From: Castellaniella sp. S9
GTDB taxonomy: Bacteria > Pseudomonadota > Gammaproteobacteria > Burkholderiales > Burkholderiaceae_B
Assembly (NCBI RefSeq): GCF_027257175.1
Contig: NZ_JAPFGD010000004.1
Span: 1 to 64,000, forward strand
Direction of reading: 5' to 3'
Length of the DNA stretch: 64,000 nucleotides
Below the pieces are notes generated by a model. It was given only the letters and a program-made list of their open reading frames with translations. It was not told where the DNA came from and did not search any database. Below are positions 16,076-25,288 of the stretch, piece by piece; positions within the stretch are counted from its first letter, which is position 1, and each line of letters opens with the position of its first letter. Made by a program: the position numbers and the translations under genes.

Positions 16076-16906
16076 GTGACAGAAACGACAGAATCGCCTC
16101 TGTCGGACGCGGGCGGTAACCAGGAACCCTGGTTGCTCGAGGTCCGTGATCTGGTGAAAAACTTCGGCGGCCTGCGGGCGGTCGACCATTGTTCCTTTCG
16201 AGTCGAACGGGGCACCATCACCGGCCTGATCGGCCCCAACGGGGCCGGCAAGACCACCGTCTTCAATCTCATCACCGGCTTCATCCCGCCGGACTCCGGC
16301 CGGATTCTCCTGGCTGGCGAGGACATCGGTCACTTGCGTCCCGACCAGATCTTTGCGCGCGGCCTGTGCCGCACGTTCCAGATCCCCCGCGAACACGGTT
16401 CGATGAGCGTCCTGGAAAACCTCCTCCTGGTGCCGCCCGAGCAGTCGGGCGAACGCTGGTGGAACGCGCTGATCCGCGGCGCGCAGGTCCAGGCCGAGGA
16501 AACGCGCAACCTGGAAAAGGCGCGCGAGGTCCTCGAATACCTGCAACTGACGCACGTCAGCAATGAATATGCCGGCAATCTGTCGGGCGGCCAGAAAAAA
16601 CTCCTGGAACTCGGCCGCATGCTGATGGCCGACCCGCAGATCATCCTGCTGGACGAGCCCGCCGCCGGCGTCAACAGGACCTTGCTGCGCACCATATCGG
16701 ACAACATCCAGTACCTGGCGCGCGAACGCGGCATCACGTTCCTGCTGATCGAGCACGACATGAACATGGTCATGAACCTGTGCAATCCCGTCATCGTCAT
16801 GAGCGAGGGCCGCAAGCTCGCCGAAGGCGAGCCCGACATCGTGCGCAATGACAAGAACGTGCTCGAAGCCTACCTAGGAGGTCAATATGCCGCTGCTGAA
16901 GGTTGA
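16076..16906 (+). CDS. livG: Branched-chain amino-acid-type ABC transporter ATPase, LivG family
   Basis: A 276-residue cytoplasmic ABC ATPase: Walker A GPNGAGKTT (K59), LSGGQKK (169-175) and LLDEPAAGVN (191-200). The PAAGVN form and the ITFLLIEHDMNMVM stretch are typical of LivG. A 20-residue extension precedes the domain. GTG at 16076 was chosen because AGGAGA ends five bases upstream; an ATG 35 codons earlier has no such site. It begins livGFHM and overlaps livF by 20 nt. The substrate could be a branched-chain amino acid, an amide or another small acid. Confidence 0.9.
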   Translation: MTETTESPLSDAGGNQEPWLLEVRDLVKNFGGLRAVDHCSFRVERGTITGLIGPNGAGKTTVFNLITGFIPPDSGRILLAGEDIGHLRPDQIFARGLCRTFQIPREHGSMSVLENLLLVPPEQSGERWWNALIRGAQVQAEETRNLEKAREVLEYLQLTHVSNEYAGNLSGGQKKLLELGRMLMADPQIILLDEPAAGVNRTLLRTISDNIQYLARERGITFLLIEHDMNMVMNLCNPVIVMSEGRKLAEGEPDIVRNDKNVLEAYLGGQYAAAEG

Positions 16907-17594
16907 TTCGGTGACGGCGGGGTACGGCGACACCGAGATCCTGCGCGGCGTGTCCATGGTCGTCCAACCGCGGGAAGTCGTTTCCATCATCGGCCCCAAC
17001 GGGGCCGGCAAGTCCACCCTGATGAAGACCATCTTCGGGCTGCTGCATGCGCGCCAGGGTTCGGTCACCTTCGACGAACACGACATCACGCGCCTGGCGC
17101 CGTACCGGGTCGTGCGCCTGGGCATGTGCTATGTGCCGCAGGTCGCCAATGTCTTCACCAGCCTGACCGTCGAGGAAAACCTTGAAATGGGGGCGTTTCC
17201 GGCCGGCAAGGCCGACCAGACCGAAAGCAAGGAGCGGGTCTACGCGATGTTCCCCAAATTGCGCCAGCGCCGCCGCCAGCTGGCGGGCAAGATGTCCGGG
17301 GGCGAACGCCAGATGGTGGCCATGGGCAGCGCGTTGATGCTCAACCCCAAGCTCCTGTTGCTCGACGAGCCCACCGCCGCGCTGTCCCCCAAGCTCGTGG
17401 ATGAAATCTTTGAACGCATCGCCCGCATCAGCGAAACGGGCGTGGCCGTGCTGATGGTCGAGCAGAACGCCCGCCAGTCGCTCAGCATGGCGGATCGCGG
17501 CTATGTCCTGGCCAACGGCGAAAATCGCCACGAAGGCACGGGCCGGGACCTGCTCAACGACCCGAACGTCGGGCGTCTCTATCTCGGAGGCTGA
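16887..17594 (+). CDS. livF: Branched-chain amino-acid-type ABC transporter ATPase, LivF family
   Basis: A 235-residue ABC ATPase with Walker A GPNGAGKST near residue 36, MSGGERQM near 135, LLDEPTAALSPK near 156 and VAVLMVEQNAR, all LivF traits. It forms the second nucleotide-binding subunit with LivG. AGGAGG lies six bases before the ATG, within the end of livG. Confidence 0.92.
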   Translation: MPLLKVDSVTAGYGDTEILRGVSMVVQPREVVSIIGPNGAGKSTLMKTIFGLLHARQGSVTFDEHDITRLAPYRVVRLGMCYVPQVANVFTSLTVEENLEMGAFPAGKADQTESKERVYAMFPKLRQRRRQLAGKMSGGERQMVAMGSALMLNPKLLLLDEPTAALSPKLVDEIFERIARISETGVAVLMVEQNARQSLSMADRGYVLANGENRHEGTGRDLLNDPNVGRLYLGG

Positions 17595-17598
17595 TCGG

Positions 17599-18672
17599 AT
17601 GGCTGAATCCGCACAAACGACGGGGGGCGGCCTGTCCCCGGAGGCATCCGAGGAGGACGCCGTCCACGCCCGAGACACCGGCGGCATGCGCAGTCGCCGC
17701 TTTGTCGGCATCGTGCTGTTCTGTGTATTGGCCGCCATGTGGCTGGCGGGCTGGTATTCCGGCACCAGCGCGCAGGAAATGCTGTCCCTCACGATCTGGG
17801 GCGTGATGCTGGGCGGGATCCTCGCCCTGGGCGGCATCGGCCTGACGCTGTGCTATGGCGTGCTGAAGTTCCCCAACTTCGCGCATGGGGAATTCCTCAC
17901 CCTGGGCGCCTACGTGACCTACGGGATGGTGCTGGTTCTGCCGCAGTCCAATCCGATCTGGCGCTTTTCCTTCGGCTGGGAGCTGATCATCGGGCTGCTG
18001 CTGGCCGCCGTCGTCACCGCCGGCGTGGCCATCCTGCTCGACCGGCTGCTGTACCGTCCATTGCGCAGGCATCAATCCCCGCTGGTCCTGCTGGCCATGG
18101 CGTCGCTGGGGATGGAGTTCCTGCTGCGAGGCATCGTCTACCTGCTGTGGGGCTCGGACTTCCACTTCTATTATTCCGGACGCAGCAACCCGGCCTTGCA
18201 CTTGCCCCTGGGGCTGCGCCTGCAGGCGGACCAGCTGTTCGTCTTTGCGCTGGCCCTCATCCTGGTGGTGGCCCTGTACTGGATGCTGACGCGCACCCGC
18301 ATCGGCAAGGCGATGCGGGCCACGGCCGACAATCCCGACCTGGCCCAGGTCCGCGGCATCAACACCGAGCAGGTCATCGCGTGGACCTGGACCATAGGCG
18401 CCGGCCTGGCGGCCATTGGCGGCGTCATGTATGGCCTCGCCTCGCAGCTGCGCCCCGACATGGGGTTCGTGCTGCTGCTGCCCTTGTTCGCCGGTGTCAT
18501 CATGGGCGGGATCGGCAGCGCCTGGGGCGCGCTGGTGGGCTCCATCATCATCGGCATCGCCATGCAGCTGACCTCGGCCTTCCTCAGCCCCGCCTACGGG
18601 CCCGCGGTGGCTTTTGTGCTGATGGTCCTGGTGCTGCTCATGCGGCCGCAGGGCCTGTTCGTCCAACGTTAG
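17599..18672 (+). CDS. livH: Branched-chain amino-acid-type ABC transporter permease, LivH family
   Basis: A 357-residue inner-membrane permease with about nine hydrophobic segments. Family motifs are GGIGLTLCYGVLKFPNFAHGEF, here split across residues 73-95, TRIGKAMRATADNPDLAQVRGI and GGIGSAWGALVGS. A hydrophilic N-terminal extension of about 30 residues (TTGGGLSPEASEEDAVHARD) is not usual for LivH and probably lies in the cytoplasm. GGAGG precedes the ATG, 4 nt after livF. Confidence 0.9.
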   Translation: MAESAQTTGGGLSPEASEEDAVHARDTGGMRSRRFVGIVLFCVLAAMWLAGWYSGTSAQEMLSLTIWGVMLGGILALGGIGLTLCYGVLKFPNFAHGEFLTLGAYVTYGMVLVLPQSNPIWRFSFGWELIIGLLLAAVVTAGVAILLDRLLYRPLRRHQSPLVLLAMASLGMEFLLRGIVYLLWGSDFHFYYSGRSNPALHLPLGLRLQADQLFVFALALILVVALYWMLTRTRIGKAMRATADNPDLAQVRGINTEQVIAWTWTIGAGLAAIGGVMYGLASQLRPDMGFVLLLPLFAGVIMGGIGSAWGALVGSIIIGIAMQLTSAFLSPAYGPAVAFVLMVLVLLMRPQGLFVQR

Positions 18673-18699
18673 TGTCTCACGCCCGCAGGAGTCGTCGCC

Positions 18700-19905
18700 A
18701 TGGAACCATCGCTGCTACTCAAGACCTGCTTTCTGCTGGTCCCCGCCGTATTGCTGGGCGGCCTGCTGCTGTCGGGCCGGCGCTGGCTGCTGCGCCTGCC
18801 GCTGGCCGTGGTTTTCGGCGTGGTGCTGGCCTTCGGCGTGGCCCTCTGGCTGCCGGGCATCATGGATTACCTGGTGTCCTTCTGCATCATGGCCACCATC
18901 TACGCCATCCTGTCGCTCGGCCTGAATGCCCAGTGGGGCTACAACGGACACCTGAACTTCGGCATTGCCGGCTTTTTTGCCGTGGGTGCCTTCACCATGG
19001 CCCTGTTCGTCACCGCGCCGCCGTCCGGCGCCATGGTCGCCTATGCCCAGCAATGGTTCGGCCTGCAGGCGCCCTTCCTGGTGGGGCTGGTGGCGGCGGG
19101 CATCCTGGCGGGTATCGCGGGCTACCTGGTGGCCCAGCCGATCCTGCACCTGCGCGAGGACTTTCTGGCCATCGCCACCCTGGGCATCGCCGAGATCATC
19201 CGGCTGATCTTTCAGAACGAGCGTTGGCTGGCCAACGGCCCGCAGCCGCTCTCGGGCATTCCGCAGCCGCTGTCCTGCGTCTTCGATGGGCCCACCTGCA
19301 CCTGGCTGCCGGACTGGCTAGTGCAGATCCTGTCGGTGCTGGACCAGCGCGACTACAGCTATCTCTATCTGGCGATCGTGACCATCACCCTGGCGGTCGT
19401 GTATGTGCTCCTCGAGACACTGGTCCGCTCGCCGTGGGGGCGCGCCCTGCGGGCGGTGCGCGACGAGGAAGCCTCGGCGGCCATGAACGGCAAACCGGTG
19501 AAAGCCCTGCGGGTGCAATCGTTCGTCCTCGGGGCGGTCGTCATCGGCGTGGCCGGGGCGCTCTATGCGCCCTACATGGTGACCATCGACTATAGCCATT
19601 TCAAGCCCCTGTTCGCGACCTTCCTCGTGTGGGTGATGCTGATGCTGGGCGGCAGCGGCAACAACAAGGGCGCCATACTGGGGGCCTTCGTGATCTGGGC
19701 CGTCTGGAGCGGCACGGGCTACGTCACCGAGGCCATGCGGGCGGCCTTGCAGGACGTCGCGCCGGACGTGGCCTCGCGCATGGCGTTCCTGCGCTGGTCC
19801 TTCGTCGGGCTGTTGCTGGCGGCCATCGTTCTGTTCCGCCCGCAGGGCATCCTGCCCGAGAAAAAGCGCGTGTCGCGTTTCCTGAAAGACGTGCCCGAGG
19901 ACTGA
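18700..19905 (+). CDS. livM: Branched-chain amino-acid-type ABC transporter permease, LivM family
   Basis: A 401-residue permease with about ten hydrophobic segments. LivM motifs include LGLNAQWGYNGHLNFGIAGF (71-90), a LAIATLGIAEIIRLI stretch and RSPWGRALRAVRDEEASAAM. It pairs with LivH to form the membrane channel. It follows livH after 27 bp and is the last gene of the operon, ending 25 bp before a bidirectional terminator. Confidence 0.92.
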   Translation: MEPSLLLKTCFLLVPAVLLGGLLLSGRRWLLRLPLAVVFGVVLAFGVALWLPGIMDYLVSFCIMATIYAILSLGLNAQWGYNGHLNFGIAGFFAVGAFTMALFVTAPPSGAMVAYAQQWFGLQAPFLVGLVAAGILAGIAGYLVAQPILHLREDFLAIATLGIAEIIRLIFQNERWLANGPQPLSGIPQPLSCVFDGPTCTWLPDWLVQILSVLDQRDYSYLYLAIVTITLAVVYVLLETLVRSPWGRALRAVRDEEASAAMNGKPVKALRVQSFVLGAVVIGVAGALYAPYMVTIDYSHFKPLFATFLVWVMLMLGGSGNNKGAILGAFVIWAVWSGTGYVTEAMRAALQDVAPDVASRMAFLRWSFVGLLLAAIVLFRPQGILPEKKRVSRFLKDVPED

Positions 19906-19930
19906 TTCCGGGGGCCGGTCGGGCGGCGCG

Positions 19931-19956
19931 AAAAAGGCCACGCAAGTGGCCTTTTT
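19931..19956. terminator. Bidirectional terminator between livM and the binding-protein gene
   Basis: AAAAAGGCCAC, a GCAA loop and GTGGCCTTTTT form a perfect 11-bp stem flanked by A and T runs on the two sides. It can end both the rightward livGFHM transcript and the leftward binding-protein transcript. Confidence 0.9.
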
Positions 19957-19974
19957 CGTGGGCTGCGGCGGGCC

Positions 19975-21321
19975 TCAGGCCGCCGGGATGTCCTTGGCGG
20001 CGACCATCTTGACCGTCTCGATGTCCGTGGCGGTGTATTTCCAGATGTTGACCGGCGTGATGACGTCGCCGTTCTTGTCGAAGTCGCAAGGCCCCGCCAC
20101 CCCGTTGTAATTGATTTTCTTGCCGGCCTTCAGGGCCTTCAGCATGTCGACGGTACGGCCCGGGTCGCCGCCGTCGATCATGTCGCCCGGGCCGTTGGCC
20201 ACCTCGCGCAACTGGTCGCGCAATACGGTGCCCGTGATCTTCGAGGCGTCCGTGGCGCCCTTGGCGACGACGGCCGCCATGGACAGGCACGCCAGCAGGC
20301 CGGCGTCATACGAGCAGGTGGTGAACGGCGGGAAGTGGTCGTATTTGAAGCCCGCGAGGAAGTTCTTGGAGAAATCCTTGTAGGACTGCGTGCTGGTGTC
20401 CTCACCCGGCGCGGTGCCGTATTGCCCTTCCATGTCCTTGGCGCCGACCTCCTTGATGAGGTCGATCCCGGCATTGCCGTCGGCGAATTGCCATTTCGTG
20501 AAATTGAAGGTGTCGCGCGATTCCTTGCAGATGGCGATGGTGTGCGCGGGGTAGCTGAGGATCAGCAGCAGGTCGGGCTTGTCCTTGAGGGCCTGGGACA
20601 GCATGGACTTGTAGGTGGGCTGGACTTCCTCGGGGTGGGGAACCTGCGCCAGGACCTTTCCGCCGCGGTGCTCGAAGGCTGCCGCAAAGGCGTTCGACAA
20701 GCCTTGGCCATACGGGTTGTTGATGTAGATGGTGGAGACTTTTTTGAACTTGTAGTTGGGGTCGATTTCCCCGTTGACGAGCTGCGCAGCCACCACACCT
20801 TGCATGGCGTCCGAGGCCGAGGTGCGAAACAGCAGGTCGGCCTTGGCGTCGGCCGGCAGGACGCTGACCAGCGGCGAGGTGGTGCCGTTGCCGATCTGCA
20901 GGACGCCGGAAGGAATCGTCACCGAGGTGGCGACCGCCACGGTCACGCCGCTGGACCAGCCGCAGATGACGATGGGCGTGTGCTGGGTGTCGACCATCTG
21001 GCGCGCCGCCTGCACGCCGGTGGTGGGCAGCGTCGCGCTGTCGACGGTGACGAGCTTGGATACGATGGGGCCGCCGAAGACCTCGTTGGCGGCGTCATTG
21101 ACATGGTTGATGGCCAGTTGGACGGCATCCCGGTAATAGGGGCCGAATTCGGCCGCCGACCCGGTCATGGGCGCGACCTGGCCGATGGTGATGGCGGGGG
21201 GCTTGTCCGCCGCGAAGGCGCGCATCGGCAAGGTGCCGGTCAGCGCGACGGTGCCGCCTGCCGCACCCAGCGAGAGCAGGAACTGGCGGCGTGATTGGGA
21301 GGTATGGGGTTGATCCGACAT
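19975..21321 (-). CDS. ABC transporter substrate-binding protein (LivK/amide type), Tat signal
   Basis: A 448-residue periplasmic type I binding protein. The N-terminus has a twin-arginine signal (SQSRRQFLLSLGAAGG, R11-R12) ending near ALPM/AFA at residue 37. The Leu/Ile/Val-binding fold follows, with IGQVAPMTGSAAEFG, STIYINNPYGQG and WQFADGNAG. It is surely the partner of the facing livGFHM transporter; separation on the opposite strand, sharing one terminator, is unusual. The ATG has AAGGAG nine bases upstream. Ligand is not predictable by eye; amides, urea or branched-chain amino acids are options. Confidence 0.9.
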   Translation of the reverse strand: MSDQPHTSQSRRQFLLSLGAAGGTVALTGTLPMRAFAADKPPAITIGQVAPMTGSAAEFGPYYRDAVQLAINHVNDAANEVFGGPIVSKLVTVDSATLPTTGVQAARQMVDTQHTPIVICGWSSGVTVAVATSVTIPSGVLQIGNGTTSPLVSVLPADAKADLLFRTSASDAMQGVVAAQLVNGEIDPNYKFKKVSTIYINNPYGQGLSNAFAAAFEHRGGKVLAQVPHPEEVQPTYKSMLSQALKDKPDLLLILSYPAHTIAICKESRDTFNFTKWQFADGNAGIDLIKEVGAKDMEGQYGTAPGEDTSTQSYKDFSKNFLAGFKYDHFPPFTTCSYDAGLLACLSMAAVVAKGATDASKITGTVLRDQLREVANGPGDMIDGGDPGRTVDMLKALKAGKKINYNGVAGPCDFDKNGDVITPVNIWKYTATDIETVKMVAAKDIPAA

Positions 21322-21363
21322 GAGGAACTCCTTTTGGTTGGCTGGCGGGTGGCAGGCAAACAC

Positions 21364-21390
21364 AAAAAAGGCTCGGATGCTTTCGAGTCC
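21364..21390 (-). terminator. Attenuator-like hairpin in the binding-protein leader
   Basis: On the minus strand GGACTCG and CGAGCC can pair with one bulged A around a short loop, followed at once by six T. It sits about 50 nt after the predicted transcript start and 43 nt before the ATG. No leader peptide rich in branched-chain codons is visible. It could be a weak terminator or a chance hairpin. Confidence 0.35.
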
Positions 21391-21444
21391 GGCGCGATGG
21401 GTGGGCGCCACTGTGCTGTGTGATCCTGGGATAGGACGGGTCTC

Positions 21445-21474
21445 ATTACATCGGACTCCCCAGGCGACTGTCAA
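21445..21474 (-). promoter_or_regulatory. Promoter of the binding-protein gene
   Basis: Read on the minus strand, a perfect TTGACA (21474-21469), an 18-bp spacer and TGTAAT (21450-21445). The predicted start near 21438 gives a leader of about 117 nt. Confidence 0.7.
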
Positions 21475-21670
21475 TCCGTGATTCTGTCCGTTGCATTCGG
21501 TACGAAATGGCCGTCGACGTGCGACCCGGGTAGGCCACAAGGGCGGCCTTCTGTTCACAAAGGACTTTCACTTGGCCTTGCAATCCATTGATTTTTCAGG
21601 GGTTTATAGTCCGATATTTTCGTCGGAATGAATGTAAGTGCTTGTTGTCATTGAATAAATTTCAATTTAA
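21475..21670. other. AT-rich intergenic stretch between the binding-protein and mraZ promoters
   Basis: This is the middle of the 426-bp gap between divergent genes. It is clearly lower in GC than the surroundings, holds no convincing open frame, and contains short dyads (TCCGA/TCGGA near 21610-21627; ATTGAA/TTCAAT at 21650-21666). I see no recognisable RNA or element in it. Confidence 0.5.
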
Positions 21671-21673
21671 ACC

Positions 21674-21740
21674 TTGACCGCCGCAGTATCCATGCCGTAG
21701 AGTGGGGAAAAGTAGGTTGAAGTGCAAAAAAGTGGGAGGA
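21674..21740 (+). promoter_or_regulatory. mraZ promoter with four-box MraZ operator
   Basis: TTGACC (21674-21679), an 18-bp spacer and TAGAGT (21698-21703) form the probable promoter. Four boxes at an exact 10-bp step begin at 21702, 21712, 21722 and 21732: GTGGGG, GTAGGT, GTGCAA and GTGGGA. This matches the known MraZ operator of GTGGG-type repeats spaced one helical turn apart, by which MraZ represses its own cluster. The last box overlaps the ribosome-binding site GGGAGGA. Confidence 0.8.
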
Positions 21741-21747
21741 ATTCCTC

Positions 21748-22176
21748 GTGTTTCAAGGGAGCAGCGCGCTCACACTGGATGCCAAGGGCAGGATGTCGAT
21801 CCCGGCCCGGCATCGTGACGTGTTGTTGTCGACGGAACAGGGGCGTCTGACCATCACGCGGCACCCGGACGGCTGCCTCATGATTTATCCGCGGACCGCC
21901 TGGGAGGCCAAGCGCGAACAGATCGCGGCGCTGCCCATGAGCGCGCGGGCCTTGCAGCGCCTGCTGCTGGGCAGCGCGCAGGACGTCGAGCTCGACGGCG
22001 CCGGACGCATCCTGGTGGCGCCGGAACTGCGCGCCGCCGCGAACATGACGCGCGAGGTCATGCTGTTGGGCATCGGCACGCATTTCGAGCTCTGGGACAG
22101 TGCCGAGTGGGCGCGTCGCGATAGCGAAGACATCGAAAATCTCGATCCAGCGGTTCTGGAAAAGTTCACTTTCTGA
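21748..22176 (+). CDS. mraZ: Transcriptional repressor MraZ
   Basis: A 142-residue protein with two AbrB-like SpoVT domains, each bearing the DxxGR signature: [14 protein letters not shown] (residues 10-23) and [14 protein letters not shown] (about 82-95). MraZ forms a ring and represses the division/cell-wall cluster through the repeats just upstream. It uses a GTG start with GGGAGGA seven bases before it. First gene of the cluster, 7 bp before rsmH. Confidence 0.95.
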   Translation: MFQGSSALTLDAKGRMSIPARHRDVLLSTEQGRLTITRHPDGCLMIYPRTAWEAKREQIAALPMSARALQRLLLGSAQDVELDGAGRILVAPELRAAANMTREVMLLGIGTHFELWDSAEWARRDSEDIENLDPAVLEKFTF

Positions 22177-22183
22177 GTCCGCC

Positions 22184-23245
22184 ATGGCGTTTGCACATCG
22201 AACCGTTCTGCTTGAACCGGCCATCGACGCATTGCTGAATCCGGCATACGGACGCAAGGCGCGAGGCGCGGCCCCGGACGCCGGGGCGCAGGCGTCCCGC
22301 CTGGGCGGGATCTACGTGGACGGGACCTTCGGCCGTGGCGGCCACAGCCGGCTGCTGTTGCGGCGGCTGGCGCCCGAGGCGCGCCTCATCGTGTTCGACA
22401 AGGATCCGCTGGCCATCGATGCCGCCCGCGCGCTGGGCGAGACCGATGCCCGGGTCCACGTGATCCATGACGGCTTCGCCTCGATGCCTGCGCATCTGGA
22501 GGCGCTGGGCATCGGGGGCGTGGACGGCGTGCTGCTGGACCTGGGGGTCTCGTCGCCGCAGATCGATGATGCGGGGCGGGGATTTTCATTCATGCGCGAC
22601 GGCCCGCTGGACATGCGCATGGACACGAGCCGTGGCACCACCGCCGCGCAATGGCTGGCGCAAGCCAGCCAGGACGAGTTGAAGGAGGTCATTGCTGATT
22701 ATGGCGAAGAACGGTTTGCTTTCCAGATTGCAAAGGCGATTGTTGCGGGCCGCGAATCCCGCCCGCTGCGCACCACGCACGAGCTTGCCCAGCTCGTTGC
22801 CGGTGTCGTCCGCACGCGCGAAAAAGGTCAACACCCGGCCACAAGGACCTTTCAAGCTATACGGATTCACCTCAACCAAGAGCTTGAGGAGCTCGCGCAC
22901 GCCCTCCCGGCAATTCTAGGGCTGCTGAAACCCGGCGGGCGCCTGGCGGTGATCAGCTTCCATTCCCTCGAGGACCGGATGGTCAAGCAGTGCCTGGCGG
23001 CCGCGGCGCGGCCCGGCCAGGCGCAGGCGCGGCTGCCGATCGCCGAGCGCGACATGCCCAAGCCCTATGTCGTCCTGCTGGGCCGCATCCTGCCCGACGA
23101 GGCCGAGGTCCGCGAGAACGCGCGCGCGCGTTCGGCGGTGCTGCGCGTAGCCGAACGCACCGGCGAATGCCTGGCGCCCGATGCGGCCCGCGCATTCGTG
23201 CCGGCGCGGCGCGGCGCGCCGCGCAAGATCCGCGGAGGACGCTGA
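22184..23245 (+). CDS. rsmH: 16S rRNA (cytosine(1402)-N4)-methyltransferase
   Basis: A 353-residue SAM-dependent enzyme that methylates C1402 of 16S rRNA. The SAM site is [16 protein letters not shown] near residue 43, and [15 protein letters not shown] near 109 is the family signature. The segments [18 protein letters not shown] and [13 protein letters not shown] are also standard. ATG at 22184 gives the normal N-terminus [10 protein letters not shown]; a longer frame begins inside mraZ. Confidence 0.96.
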   Translation: MAFAHRTVLLEPAIDALLNPAYGRKARGAAPDAGAQASRLGGIYVDGTFGRGGHSRLLLRRLAPEARLIVFDKDPLAIDAARALGETDARVHVIHDGFASMPAHLEALGIGGVDGVLLDLGVSSPQIDDAGRGFSFMRDGPLDMRMDTSRGTTAAQWLAQASQDELKEVIADYGEERFAFQIAKAIVAGRESRPLRTTHELAQLVAGVVRTREKGQHPATRTFQAIRIHLNQELEELAHALPAILGLLKPGGRLAVISFHSLEDRMVKQCLAAAARPGQAQARLPIAERDMPKPYVVLLGRILPDEAEVRENARARSAVLRVAERTGECLAPDAARAFVPARRGAPRKIRGGR

Positions 23246-23246
23246 C

Positions 23247-23555
23247 ATGGTCCGCCTGGTCGTCGTGTTCGCGGTGCTGCTGATGATCTCCGCCCTGTCG
23301 CTGGTGACGGTGCGATTCCAGTCGCGCGAACTGTTCGTCGCCTCCGAGCGCCTCGCCTCGCGCGCGCATGAACTCGACACCGAATGGCGGCGCCTGCAGC
23401 TGGAGCGTGCCGAGCTGGCGCGCAATGTGCGCATCGACCAGGTGGCGCGCAACGAGCTGGGCCTGGTCCCGGTCACGCCGGACCGGACCATCTATCTGAG
23501 GCCGGGTGAGACGCTTGCCCCGCGGCCCGGTCCCGAGGCGGGAGGCCGGCGGTGA
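23247..23555 (+). CDS. ftsL: Cell division protein FtsL
   Basis: A 102-residue bitopic protein: short cytoplasmic start, one helix (residues 3-21), then a leucine-zipper-like coiled coil (about 28-62) and RIDQVARNELGLV. FtsL joins FtsB and FtsQ and activates FtsWI at the septum. It starts 1 bp after rsmH and overlaps ftsI by 4 nt. Confidence 0.92.
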   Translation: MVRLVVVFAVLLMISALSLVTVRFQSRELFVASERLASRAHELDTEWRRLQLERAELARNVRIDQVARNELGLVPVTPDRTIYLRPGETLAPRPGPEAGGRR

Positions 23556-25288
23556 AGCGCTTCGGATTCCACGAAAGCCCCGTGCTCGCGGGGCGTCGCA
23601 ATTTCTGGCGGGCGCGGCTGGTGCTCGTCATGCTGCTGCTGGCGTTCGCAGCGCTGGTCGGCAAGGCCTTGTACCTGCAGATCCTGTCCAATGAGTTCCT
23701 GCAGCGCCAGGGCGAGCGCCGCTACGAGCGCACGCTGGTGCTGCCGGCCACGCGCGGCAAGATCTTCGATCGCAGCGGTTCGGTGGTGCTGGCCTCCAGC
23801 GTTCCCGTCAAGGCCATCTGGGCGATTCCCGAGGACTTCAACAAGGCCGAGGACGGGCAGGTCCGTGCGCTGGCCAAGCTGCTGGACATGGATCCGGCCG
23901 ACATCCGGCAGCGCACGCGCGATGAGGACAAGAACTTCGTCTACATCAAGCGCCAGGTCCCGGTGGACGTCGCCGATGAGATCCGCGAGCTCAAGATCCC
24001 GGGCGTCCAGCAATTGACCGAGACCCGGCGCTACTATCCCGAAGGCGAGGTGATGGCGCACGTGATCGGCTTCACCAACATCGAGGACCGCGGCATCGAG
24101 GGCATCGAGCTTGCCTTCAACGATGAACTCTCGGGCCAGCCGGGTTCGCGCCGCGTCATCAAGGACCGCCTGGGTCGCGTGATCGAGGACGTGCAGGCGG
24201 TGGTGCCGCCGGTCGATGGGCGCAACCTGCGCCTGTCCATCGATTCGGGCATCCAGTTCGACACCTATACGGCCCTCAAGGCGGCCTTGAAGGAGCACCA
24301 GGCGCGCGCCGGCGCCGCCGTGGTGCTGGACGTCGAGACCGGCGAGGTCCTGGCCATGGTCAACCTGCCGACCTACGATCCGAACGATACCGCCCAGCGC
24401 AGCGGCCTGGCCTTGCGCAACCGGGTGATGACCGACACCTTCGAGCCGGGCTCGATCATGAAGCCCTTTACCGTCGCCCTGGCCCTGGACGAGAAAAAAA
24501 TCGACCTCAAGACCCGTTTCGACACGGGCGACGGCCGCTATCGCTATCAAGGCGCGTTGATCTCCGACGTGGGGCACTATGGGGTGCTGGACGTCGCGGG
24601 CATCATCCGGCATTCCAGCAACGTCGGGATGACGATGATCTCCGAGCTGATGTCCTCGCAGGCGATGTGGACGAAGTTCTCGGAGCTCGGTTTCGGACGG
24701 GTGCCGCAGACGCATTTCCCGGGGATGGCCTCGGGCCGGCTGCGGCCCTGGCAGCGGTGGCGCCCGATCGAGCGGGCGACGATGGCCTACGGCTATGGGC
24801 TGTCGGTGTCGCTGATCCAGGTCGCGCACGCATACACGGCTTTTGCCCGCCAGGGCGACATGGTGTCCCTGTCGCTGCTGCGCCGCGAGGGCAAGCCGGC
24901 CAGCGTCCAGGTGTATTCCCCGCAGGTGGCCGGCGTGATGCGCGCCATGCTCGAGGCCGCGGCGGGTCCCGACGGCGCCAAGCGCGCGCAGGTCCAGGGC
25001 TACCGTGTCGCCGGCAAGAGCGGGACCGCGCGCAAGATCGTCAACGGGCAGTACAGCAAGACCAAATACCGCAGCTCCTTCGTCGGCTTTGCGCCCGTCT
25101 CGAACCCGCGTGTCGTCGTCGCGGTCTCGATCGACGAGCCCGGTGCCGGGGGCTACTATGGCGGCCGCGTGGCCGCGCCGGTCTTCTCGGATATTGTTGC
25201 CAGCACTTTGCGCCGACTGGGCGTGCAGCCCGATGCGCCGGTCGATGCGCTGGTCGCGGTCGCCGGCCGGGAGGCGCCTACACGATGA
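23552..25288 (+). CDS. ftsI: Septal peptidoglycan transpeptidase FtsI (PBP3)
   Basis: A 578-residue class B penicillin-binding protein. It has an N-terminal anchor (about 21-45), a pedestal domain with RGKIFDRSG, then the transpeptidase. The nucleophile is S301 in SIMK, with SSN at 355-357 and KSGT at 489-492. It cross-links septal peptidoglycan with FtsW. GTG start overlapping the ftsL stop; its stop overlaps the murE-murF start (ATGA). Confidence 0.96.
   Translation: MKRFGFHESPVLAGRRNFWRARLVLVMLLLAFAALVGKALYLQILSNEFLQRQGERRYERTLVLPATRGKIFDRSGSVVLASSVPVKAIWAIPEDFNKAEDGQVRALAKLLDMDPADIRQRTRDEDKNFVYIKRQVPVDVADEIRELKIPGVQQLTETRRYYPEGEVMAHVIGFTNIEDRGIEGIELAFNDELSGQPGSRRVIKDRLGRVIEDVQAVVPPVDGRNLRLSIDSGIQFDTYTALKAALKEHQARAGAAVVLDVETGEVLAMVNLPTYDPNDTAQRSGLALRNRVMTDTFEPGSIMKPFTVALALDEKKIDLKTRFDTGDGRYRYQGALISDVGHYGVLDVAGIIRHSSNVGMTMISELMSSQAMWTKFSELGFGRVPQTHFPGMASGRLRPWQRWRPIERATMAYGYGLSVSLIQVAHAYTAFARQGDMVSLSLLRREGKPASVQVYSPQVAGVMRAMLEAAAGPDGAKRAQVQGYRVAGKSGTARKIVNGQYSKTKYRSSFVGFAPVSNPRVVVAVSIDEPGAGGYYGGRVAAPVFSDIVASTLRRLGVQPDAPVDALVAVAGREAPTR

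Noticed and set aside
24667-25284. N-terminal extension of the MurE-MurF frame into ftsI
   Set aside because: The frame stays open by chance through the end of ftsI. The family start is at 25285, overlapping the ftsI stop in the same ATGA manner as its neighbours.
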